From positions 1,823,501-1,887,500 of the forward strand of contig NC_084599.1 in assembly GCF_033807715.1 (NCBI RefSeq): DNA of 64,000 nucleotides, in the 5' to 3' direction. The DNA is from Cololabis saira. Lineage: Eukaryota; Chordata; Actinopteri; Beloniformes; Belonidae. The notes beneath the pieces were generated by a model. That model searched no databases. It saw only the letters and a program-made list of their open reading frames with translations, and was not told the DNA's origin. The stretch's first letter is position 1, and the number at the start of each line of letters is the position of its first letter. Of this stretch, positions 34,701-45,929 are shown one piece after another. Both the position numbers and the translations under genes were made by a program.

Positions 34701-37700
34701 CCAGCTCCTTGAAAGGGGCTGGACCCTCCACCACTCTGGAGTTGCCCATGGTGAGAGGCGGCGGGCTGGTGTGGGCTTGGTTATAGCCCCCCAGCTCAGC
34801 CGCCATGTGTTGGAGTTCACCCCGGTGAACGAGAGGGTCGCTTCCCTGCGCCTTCGGGTCGGGGATAGGTCTCTCACTGTTGTTTGTGCCTACGGGCCGA
34901 ACAGCAGTGGGGAGTACCCGGCCTTCTTGGGGTCCCTGGGAGGAGTACTTGATAGTGCTCCAACTGGGGACTCCATTGTTCTACTGGGGGACTTCAACGC
35001 TCACGTGGGCAATGACAGTGATACCTGGAGAGGCGTGATTGGGAGGAACGGCCTCCCCGATCTGAACCCGAGTGGTGTTTTGTTGTTGGACTTCTGTGCG
35101 AGTCACAGCTTGTCCATCACGAACACCATGTTCAGGCATAAGGGTGTCCATCAGTGCACGTGGCACCAGGACACCCTAGGCCGGAGGTCAATGATCGACT
35201 TTGTTGTCGTTTCATCTGACCTTCGGCCGCATGTCTTGGACACTCGGGTGAAGAGAGGGGCTGAGCTGTCAACTGATCACCACCTGGTGGTGAGTTGGAT
35301 GCGCTGGCGGAGGAGGAGGTTGGACAGACCGGGCAGACCCAAACGGATTGTGAGGGTCTGTTGGGAACGTCTGGCTGAGCCCTCTGTCAGGGACATCTTC
35401 AACTCCCACCTCCGGGAGAGCTTCTCTCGGATCCCGGGGGAGGCGGGGGACATCGAGTCCGAGTGGACCATGTTCTCTGCCTCCATTGTCAACGCGGCGG
35501 CTCGAAGCTGCGGACGCAAGGTCTCCGGTGCCTGTCGTGGCGGCAATCATAGAACCCGGTGGTGGACACCGGAAGTACAGGATGCCGTCAGACTGAAGAA
35601 GGAGTCCTACCGGGCTATGTTGGCCGGTGGGACTCCTGACGCAGTAGATAGGTACCGGCAGGCCAAGCGGGCCGCTGCTCGGGCAGTCTTGGAGGCAAAA
35701 ACTCGGGTCTGGGAGGAGTTCGGGGAGGCCATGGAGGAGGACTTTCGGTCGGCCTCGAGGAAATTCTGGAGGACCGTTCGGCGCCTCAGAAGGGGGAAGC
35801 AGTACTCTGCCGGCACCATTTATGGTGCTGGTGGGGAGCTGTTGACCTCGACTGGGGACATTGTCGGACGGTGGAAGGAATACTTCGAGGATCTCCTTAA
35901 CCCGACTGACATGCCTTCCACTGAGGAAGCAGAGGGTTGGGGCTCGGAGGCGTGCTCATCCATCACCCAAGCCGAGGTCACCGAGGTGGTTCGTAAGCTC
36001 CTCGGTGGCCGGGCACCGGGGGTGGATGAGATTCGCCCTGAGTACCTCAAGTCTCTGGATGTCGTAGGGCTGTCTTGGCTGACACGCCTCTGCGACATTG
36101 CATGGAGGAAGGGGACAGTACCGCTGGGGTGGCAAACCGGGGTGGTGGTCCCTCTGTTCAAAAAGGGGGACCGGAGAGTGTGTTCCAACTACAGGGGGAT
36201 CACACTTCTCAGCCTCCCGGGGAAAGTCTACGCCAGAGTACTGGAGAGAGATTACGGCCGATAGTCGAACCTCGGATTCAGGAGGAACAATGCGGTTTTC
36301 GTCCCGGTCGTGGAACACTGGACCAGCTCTATACCCTCCGCAGGGTGCTCGAGGGTTCATGGGAATTTGCCCAACCAGTCTACATGTGTTTTGTGGATCT
36401 GGAGAAGGCATTTGACCGTGTCCCTCGTGCCATTCTGTGGGGGGTGCTGAGTGAGTATGGAGTCCGGGGCCCTCTACTAAGGGCTGTCCGGTCTCTGTAT
36501 GATCGAAGCAGGAGTCTGGTTCGCATTGCCGGCAGTAAGTCAGACTTGTTCCCGGTGCATGTTGGACTCCGGCAGGGCTGCCCTTTGTCACCGGTCCTGT
36601 TCATAATTTTTATGGACAGGATTTCTAGGCGCAGCCAGGGGCCGGAGGGGATCCGGTTTGGGAACCTCAGGATTTCATCTCTGCTTTTTGCAGATGATGT
36701 TGTCCTGTTGGCTTCATCAGACCGGGACCTCCAGCATGTGCTGGGGCGGTTTGCGGCCGAGTGCGACGCGGCAGGGATGAGAATCAGCACCTCCAAGACC
36801 GAGGCCATGGTTCTCGACCGGAAAAGGGTGGCATGCCTTCTCCGGGTGGGTGGAGAAGTCCTGCCTCAGGTGGAGGAGTTCAAGTATCTCGGGATCTTGT
36901 TCACGAGTGAGGGAACAATGGAGCGTGAGATTGACAGGCGGATCGGTGCAGCGTCCGCAGTAATGCGGTCGATGTACTGGACCGTCGTGGTAAAGAGGGA
37001 GCTGAGTCGAAAGGCGAAGCTCTCGATTTACCGGTCAATCTACGCCCCTACCCTCACCTATGGTCATGAACTTTGGGTAGTGACCGAAAGGACAAGATCG
37101 CGGATACAAGCGGCCGAGATGAGTTTCCTCCGCAGGGTGGCTGGACGCTCCCTTAGAGATAGGGTGAGAGGAGTCAGCTGAGGTGGCTTGGGCATCTGTA
37201 CCGGATGCCTCCTGGACGCCTCCCTAGGGAGGTGTTCCAGGCATGTCCCACCGGGAGGAGACCCCGGGGAAGACCCAGGACACGCTGGAGAGACTATGTC
37301 TCTCGGCTGGCCTGGGAACGCCTCGGACTCCCCCCGGAAGAGCTGGAGGAGGTGTCTGGGGTGAGGGAAGTCTGGGCATCCCTGCTGAGGCTGCTGCCCC
37401 CGCGACCCGGTAACGGATAAAGCGGGAGAAGATGAGTGAGAAGATGAGTGACTTTTGCCCTGATGAATAATCAATATGGGGCGTACCCGCCAGAAATAGC
37501 TAAATACTGGGAGGGTAAAATGCAAATATGTCCATTTAACACGCGCAATGAGATTTACCAAGCCTGAAAGTTTTTGCGGGGATTGTGATTGCGTCTGTAT
37601 TTAATACGTTCGAAAGGAAGGTGCTAATCTGCCCAGCATTACGCACCGATGCTTGTTGGTGCCTGATTTGAGGACTGGGGTGGGGATGGCTCAATTTATT

Positions 37701-40700
37701 GTGAGGATTCTCCACATGCAAAAGGAGAAATATTTTATTTGAATGTTAAATCGAGTATTATTCAGCAAAAGGTTGCCACAGGAGGCACATTCATTGTTTT
37801 ATTTGTGATAATAAATAAATCACGTGTTTTCATGGAGAAAAAAGTGTTTCTTATTGTGCGCCTGTTCTGCAGTTGGCTCTAGCGTGTCATACCCCGGCAG
37901 GTGTTGTGCCGTATTCAGCACCCCTGCCGTGAAAAGCACCCCCTCGTCGACATATATTACCCACAGATCTCTTATTCACAAGTAAATGTCAAAAAGGACT
38001 AAATGCTCATGTTTAATTTACTACAAATGACAACGTACACACAATGACAAAAATGATATTCTCATTCCGTGTCACGTTCTGTTTAGCGTCCAGTTTTGTG
38101 TTAATGATTCATGTTTAAATGCGCTCATTGATGAATTAATAGCCTGCTTACTGTGTTGTCTTCCATAATATTTGTAAATATATATAATATAAACTCCTAA
38201 GTATGTGTTTGTGTGAGTGTGTATATATAAATATATTGAAGTGTCAGTGTGTTGTTTTTTTTCTTGGTCTACTTATCATTGAATATATGAGGGGGTGCTT
38301 TTCACGGCAGGGGTGCTGAATACGGCACAACAATTTGCCTCTTCCACTAATATCTCTAACTCCAACTCGTCGTGCGCTTGCCACTATATCCTGCTTTCCA
38401 TCCAGACTCTCCATGGCGCAAAGTTTGCGCCGCAAACCCTAAGACACGCAACACCTCATTTAAATCTTGCTTTTTGCACCTGTTATCAATTGCGCACGCA
38501 ATCTTAGTTGATCACCCGCAAAACACACAACAACAGCACGTGCAAACTTTTTCAGTCCACACGCAATTTAGTACTCTTTATTTAGGATCTTAGTAAATCG
38601 GGCCCTAAGTGTCCCACCTGGGACACAAACACTCTGGACCATTGTTACACAGTTTTGAAGGCCTGGTATCGCTCTGTCCCCCGTGCAGCCTTGGGACTCT
38701 GATCACTGCGTGGTTCATCTGATCCCGACCTAGAGGCAGAAGCTGAAATCTGCTGAGCCTGTGGTCAACACGGTGAGGACATGGACCGATGACACCAAAG
38801 TGGAATTACAAGCCTGCTTTGACTGCACTGATTGGAGTGTTTTTGAGGCTGCCGCCTCAGACCTGCATGAACTGACTCATACCCTGACATCATAGATCAG
38901 TTTTTGTCGGGACGTGTGTGTGCCCACCAAGACCGTCTGCACATACCACAACAAAAAACCCTGGTTCTCCTGTAAACTTACGAAGCTTGGACAGGCTAAG
39001 GAGGAGGCCTACAGAAGCGGGGACAGAGCCCTGTATAACCAGGCCTGACAACGGAGGTGAAAGCAGCCGAGAGGAGCTTTGCAGGAAAGATCAGAAACAG
39101 CCTTTTAGCCAACGACCTGGGGTCAGTGTGGAGAGGCCTGCTGAACATCCCCAACTACAGGAGACCATCCCCCAACATTGCAGTGAACCATCCCCCCAGC
39201 CATTGCAGACTCACCTCCACCCCCTCTCCCCTCTGACCCCCCACCAGCACTCAAGGTCAGTCAGCTTTTCCTCAGACAGAAGACCAGGAAGGCACCCGGC
39301 CAAGACGGTCTGTCCCCCTCCTGCCTGAAGGTCTGTGCTGACCAGCTGGCCTCCATCTTCACCCAGATCTTCAACAGATCCCTGGAGCTGTGTGAAGTCC
39401 CCTCATGCTTCAAACTTTCCACAATCATCCCGGTCCCCAATAAACCCATCATCACTGGTCTGAAAGGCTACAGGCCCTTGGCCCTCACATCTGTAGTCAT
39501 TAAAACCTTCATTGGACTGCACTACACCTCGACACCCCAGGGACGTATGCGAGGATTCCTGTTTGTGGACTTCAGCTCGGTGTTCAACACCATCATCCTG
39601 GCCATCCTCCACTCCAGACTCACCCAGCTCACTGTGCTCTCCTACACCCGTCAGTGGATTTGTAATTTAACTGACTGACAGGAAGCAGCAGGTGAGACTT
39701 GGGAGCATCACTTCCAGCACCCAGACTATGAGCAGGGGTGTGTGCTCTCCCCACTGCTCTTCTCCCTTTACACCAACAACTGCACCCCACAAGACCCGTC
39801 TGTTAACCTCCTGAAGTTTGCAGACGACACAACCGTCATCGGCCTCATCCGGGACGGTGATGAGTCTGCAAACAGACGGGGAGGTTGAAGGAGGTCTGCT
39901 GGTGTGGTCAGAACGATATGGAGCTGAACACGCTCAAAACTGTGGAGATGACAGTGGAGTTCAGGAGGAGCCCCCCCACTCTCCCACCCATCACCATCAC
40001 CGACAGCTCTGGGGCTGCTGTTGAAGCCTTCAAGTTTCTGGACTCCGCAATCTCCCAGGACCTGAAGTGGGAGATCAACACAGTCGCCATCCTGAAAACC
40101 TCTGCTGAAGGCCCAGCAGAGGTTTTATTTCCTGCCCCAGCTCAGGAAGCTCAATCTGCCAAAGGAGCTGCTGATCCAGATCTACACGGCAATAGTCTGG
40201 TCTGTTCTCTGCTCCTCCAACACTGTTTGGTTTGGATCGGTAACCAAACAGGAAAAGAACAGATTGCAGCGGACAGTAAGGTCTGCAGAGAAAATCATTG
40301 GTGTCAGCCTGCCCTCCATCCAGGACCTGTACTTGTCCAGAGTCAGGACATGGGCAGGCAACGCTGCAGAACGCTGTACGCCAAAACCACCAGACACAAG
40401 AGCAGGTTCTTCCCTCAGGCTGTGTCTGTGTTAAACAGCCAAAACAATAGCAATAACTCTCAAACAGTTACTTATGTGTACATACATATATCTATATATT
40501 TATTTTACCATCCATCCATTATCTATACCCGCTTTATCCTTTTCAGGGTCACGGGGGTCTGCTGGAGCCTATCCCAGCTATTTTCAGGTGAGAGGCAGGT
40601 TCACCCTGGACAGGTCACCAGTCCATCGCAGGGCCACATATACACACAACCAGACACACTCACACCTACGGGCAATTTAAAATCACCAATTAACCTAGCA

Positions 40701-43700
40701 TGCATGTTTTTGGACTGTGGGAGGAAGCCAGAGTAACCAGAGAAAACCCATGCAAGCACGGGGAGAACATGCAAACTCCACACAGAAACACCCTGCTGGG
40801 CCTGGGAGTCGAACCGGGAACCTTCTTGCTGTGAGGCAACAGTGCTAACCACTAAGCCACCATGCTGCTATTTATTTTACCTTCTGTTTTTATTTTTTAT
40901 TATTATCTATTTTTTATACTATTGTTCTGGCTTATGTTTATATTTCCATTCTTTTTTTCCCTTTTTTTTCCACTTGAGAGCCAAGTGAACCAAAGGCAAA
41001 TTTCTCATGTGTCTTGACATACTGGCAATAAAAGCCATTCTGATTTATGTGGCCCTACACCGGACTCATGACCTGTCCAGGTATAATAAATAATAATAAT
41101 AGATTTGATTTACCCGTAGCTTTCACCAGATGAGAGCTGGGAAAGGCTCCAGCAGACACTAAACAGGTACAATGGAATGATGGATTAACTGAACTTGCTT
41201 TACAGAGTTTTCCTGTGTGTGGCCTGAAATGGAATTTGATGCAAATGTATGCATCATTATGAAAAATAAACTGCATTTAGGTGAAATGTACATGGTGAAT
41301 GTGTTAACAGGCAAAAAAAAGACAATTGAGCATCCTAAGCCATCAATCTGCACATGCTGCAGGTCCACAAAACAGCCTCTTCAGACAGTAACTCATATAT
41401 TACTTATGTTATATCCACTCTTGAATTATGTTTGCGTTCATGCTTTTTTCCCTCTAACTTGTATTTCATGTACAACACATTGCACAGCCAGGATACCATA
41501 CTATGGAGGCACATCTGGTTCAGAAAGTGCAAGTCCCAATAAACAGATTCACATTGGAAATTTTTGATTGAACGGTAACAGTCTGACAGTCACAGGTGCA
41601 AATTCAAAATTACAAGTCCAGAGCAAAAAGAAAAAAAAGTTGTTGCAAAAGCACAAAACTACTACCGGGAGGAGCCAAAGCACCCTCGAAGCTCAGGAGT
41701 TAACGTCTTGGCTTGGAGTTCTTCCTGGTTGCTCTCATAAGGCGCTTTTAGATTGGATCTTGCTATTATCGTTTGATGATGAATCCATGTTTAACGTGCA
41801 TTGGGTAATATAAACCCAAGGCATATTATTTGCCACCTTGTGCCTGAAGGCGAATCGACAGGCGTTATATGCGCAACATAACCTGTATGGGCGTGTAGAA
41901 TGACGTATCATGGTTACCGGCGCCGTCAGTCCATCTGGGTCCACAAAGTGCTGCGAACCCGGCGACTCTGTGGGGAATTTGGCTGATATCGGAGTTTTTT
42001 GACGATGCTTGGTATCGGCGTTATTTCCACGTAGTAAAAGAGTGAGTTTGATGCTCTCCTTAACAAGGTTGGTCTCCGGATCAACAGGATGGACATCAAC
42101 TATCGGCGAGCCCTTAATCCCGGTGAACAGCTGCCGTCTGTCTGCCATGAGCCCCACTGACACATACACCAGGTAGTAGCAATTTTGCCGGTATGACCCC
42201 CTGATTTAATATTTTTACAGAATTATTGTACATCTCTAAATGTGCAGTATCACAGATGTGCAATATTGGTTCCAAAGTTTGAATAATAGTTTTAAATTGT
42301 GCAACAGTTCTAGTTAATATATAAACAATTGTCACCTTTGTCATAGTTCAATAGACTGTGGTCATGGTACAAGTTCCCACTGTGAATCATGCGTTTTTTT
42401 AGCTGACCACAGGCAAACTGCAGCAGAAATGTAGACAACAACATTCTCACAGAGAATGAATAGAAGTGGTAATGCATTATGCAGAGCTTGTGTCTTTTCA
42501 GATAATATGCTAGTGTTACAGAATCAGAGAGCTGGATCTTTCTTAGATGCATTCATACATTCTTTTTTGCATTTTACACACAAAACAGACATGCTTTATA
42601 TAAACAGCAGCACTATGATGCAATTTTACCTGTCTGATGGACATGGTGCAGAGAATATAAAGGAAGATAAAGGAGCAGTCGGTGTAATCCTCGCCCAGTA
42701 GGTTGCGATGGGACAGTCCCTGGATATAGGACAGTGGCACAAATGGCAATTTTGCCACTACTCTTCCATCAAAACTGGATATATATCAAAGAACAAAACA
42801 AGAAAACAGGAATTAATTTAGTGGCAACACCTTTTTTTGTCAAGGACTAAGGAAGTTGGAATACAAGGCATAAGCCAGCCCTCAGCAAATAAAACGTCCA
42901 CTAATCTTCATCAGGTTTTTTCTTGCAATCTGTCTGAATTTAAATGAAAAGATACAATATATGAAGAAAATGTTAACTTACATGGAGTTAAACATGCCCA
43001 TCAAAGCTGTAAAGCAGAAGCCAATGGCAAACATGGACTTCATGCGCACCTACAAAAAATATGCTCCAGATTAAAAATGGAAATTAAAAGTTAAATGAAC
43101 AACTTTACATAGCCTTTACTGTACACTGGAAGCCTATATAAGTGCAAGGCTATGCCATTTAGTTGGCATCAAAGCAAATCTATATGAAAATGAGCATGCA
43201 TGGAAAACACGAATATGCATAAACATGATATAAGCACAGGAAAATGTACCTGCATAATTAAAACTATCTTTAAAGATATGTTTTCTGTCCTGGAAGTGCA
43301 TAGAGGAGTACTAAATTGCAGAGTTTAGCTTGTTAGGGGTCATGAATTCACGCTTCTCAGCACATGCTTGCTCTTTCACTTGACATTTGAATTTCTGAAG
43401 GCAAAAGTGTCAGATGTCTGACTGACCCTTTATGAAGTCTATGGACACTTAAACACTCTGTCAAAGTCTTTTTTAGTCAAGATGCAGGTCCTTTTGCTTG
43501 ATGTTCAAACAGGAATTGATATGATTGTATTGGTGATTGAAAATGCATACCATTTCGAGCAGCACCCCAACAAATTCCATTAACATAACTTGAATTCTGG
43601 TACTTCTGCCATCACCATTTTGGCATTTATTAAACCAAATATTATTGTAAGGGTTTTTTCCTGTTCAAGGTTTCTTCCCTCCTAAAGGGGAGTTTTTCTT

Positions 43701-45869
43701 GCCAGAGTTTGGTGTAAGGTTTTTTTCCCCACTAGGGGAGCTTTTGCCTGCCATTGTTTATGTAATAATTGCTTGGTGTTCTTGTTCTGGGTCTCTGGAA
43801 AGCACCTAAAGACAACTTATGGTGTAAAAGACGCTAGGTTAATAAAATTAAATTGAAAAATTGAAATTAAACCATAGATTGTAAATATAATGGACAAAAA
43901 AATCAGTCACATGACCTACAGGTTTCTGAAGAGCCATTTTAAAGCCTGTTTTTCTCACACTGCGCACCGCCATGTTGCCCAGGAAGCTCTTTCAACTGAT
44001 CCATGTCAGAAGAGAAGCTGCTACATGGTTTTAGAATAGTTTTTATATTTCTAGATACTATTAAAACACAGATTGAGTGGTTTGGACTCTTAGTGGTTGA
44101 AGAAATTCAGCTGGCTCATACAGTGGGTACAGAAAGTATTCAGACCTCTTTAAATGTTTCCCTCTTGGTTTCATTGCAGCCATTTGCTAAAATAAAAAAA
44201 AATTCTCATTAATGTTCACTCAGCACCCAATCTTGACAGAAAAAACTGAAATGTATACATTTTTGCAAATGTATTAAAAAAGAAAAACTTAAATATCAGA
44301 TGTATTCAGACCCTTTGTTCAGTGTTGAGTAGCAGCACCCTTTTGAGCGAGTACAAACATGAGTCTTTATGGGAATGATGCAACAAGTTTTTCACACCTG
44401 GATTTGGGATCCTCTGCCATTTTTCCTTGCAGATCCTCTCCAGTTCTGTCAGGTTGGATGGTGAATTGGGTTTAGGTCAGGACTCTGGCTGGGCCAGTCA
44501 AGAATGGTCACAGTGTTGTGGAAGGTGAACCTTCTGCCCAGTCTGAGGTCCTGGCAGTCTGGAAGAGGTTCCCTGCCAGGATTTCACTGTACTTGGCCAC
44601 ATTCATCTTTCCTTCAATTGCAACCAGTCGTCCTGTCCCTGCAGCTGAAACACACCCCCATAGCATGATGCTGCCACCGCCATGTTTCACTGTTGGGATT
44701 GTATTGAGCAGGTGAGGGACAGGGCCTGCTTTTCTCCACACATACCGCTTAAAATGAACACCAACAAGTTCATTATATGTCTCATCAGAACAGCAAATCT
44801 TATTTCTCATAATCTGGGCGTCATTCATGTGTTTTTTGGCAAACTCTATGCGGGCTTTCATATGTCTTGCACTGAGGAGAGGCTTCCATCGGCCGCTCTG
44901 CCATAAAGACCTGACTGATGGAGGTCTGCAGTGATAGTTGACTTCGTGGAACTTTCCCATCTCCCTACTGCATCTCTGGAGCTCAGCCACAGTGATCTTT
45001 GGGTTCTTCTTTACCTCTCTCACCAAGGCTCTTCTCCCACGATTGCTCAGTCTAGACAGTCAGATCTAGGAAGAGTTCTGGGCATCCCAAACTTCTTCCA
45101 TTTAAGGATTATGGAGGCCACTCCGCTCTTAGGAACCTTGAGTGCTGCAGACATTCTTTTGTAACCTTGGCCAGATCTGTGCCTTGCCATAATTCTGTCT
45201 CTGAGCTCCTTGGGCAGTTCTTTCGACCTCATGATTCTCATTTGCTCTAACATGCACTGTGAGCTGTAAGCTCTTATATAGACAGGTGTGGGCCTTTCCT
45301 AATCAAGTCCAATCAGTTTAATTAAACACATCTGGACTCCAATGAAGGAGCAGAACCATCTCAGCATGTGAGTCTCACAGAAAGGGGTCTGAATGACCAT
45401 GTGATGTTTTAGTTTTTCTCTTGTAGTACATTTGCAAAAATTTCTACATTTCAGTTTTTTTCTGTCAAGATGGGGTGCTGAGTGTATATTAATAAGAAAT
45501 AAAATTAACTTTTTTGATTTTAGCAAATGGCTGCAATAAAAACCAAGAGAGAAAAAATTTAAAGGGGTCTGAATATTTTCTGTACCCACTGTATATAGCA
45601 ATTTTGTGTCACGTCTTGCACACCCTGCCATATTCGTAGACAAACAAATGGATGGCAGTCAAAGTTTGATGAGAGATTGTTATATAGAATGCTTAAGGTG
45701 ATGAGACACCAAAACAAAAGAAAAATGGAGCTGTCACAGGATCAGCAAGATACGCATCTGTTTTGATCATTTCATCAGTAAGTTCCTGTTCAAATTTGTA
45801 TGTGATAAGTACTTGCATAGTATGTATATATATATATATATACATACATACATACATACATACATACAA

Positions 45870-45929
<60 letters not shown>

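Larger units (their letters stand above)
33963..38605. mobile_element. Harbinger-like element with TAA duplication, carrying nested TEs
   Basis: The left end GGGCCTGATTTACTAAAG and the complement of the right end, GGGCCCGATTTACTAAGA, are TIRs. TAA is duplicated at 33960-33962 and 38606-38608, and the flanking LINE rejoins exactly across it. A TWA-type 3-bp duplication fits PIF/Harbinger. The element's own DNA is 33963-34110 and 37464-38605 minus a MITE; the rest is nested. No transposase was found. Confidence 0.82.
33700..41046 (+). mobile_element. LINE (APE type) split by a Harbinger-like element and an RTE tail
   Basis: The endonuclease part (33700-33962) resumes at 38609 with [19 protein letters not shown] sequence once the 33963-38608 insert is removed. 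It continues through a linker, RT motifs ([16 protein letters not shown] at 39315, [12 protein letters not shown] at 39563, [11 protein letters not shown] near 39820) and a 3' UTR ending caataaaagccattctgatt at 41022-41045. Many frameshifts are present. A second insert at 40510-40868 splits the 3' UTR. The clade is CR1/Rex1-like but not firmly assigned. It lies antisense in tmco1 intron 6. Confidence 0.82.

Noticed and set aside
34275..36808. Long minus-strand frames opposite the RTE-like ORF
   Set aside because: The plus strand encodes clear endonuclease and RT motifs; the opposite frames are GC-driven shadows.
38918..39328. A 136-codon frame beginning [14 protein letters not shown]
   Set aside because: It is an out-of-frame reading of the decayed LINE, whose linker and RT motifs lie in another frame of the same strand.
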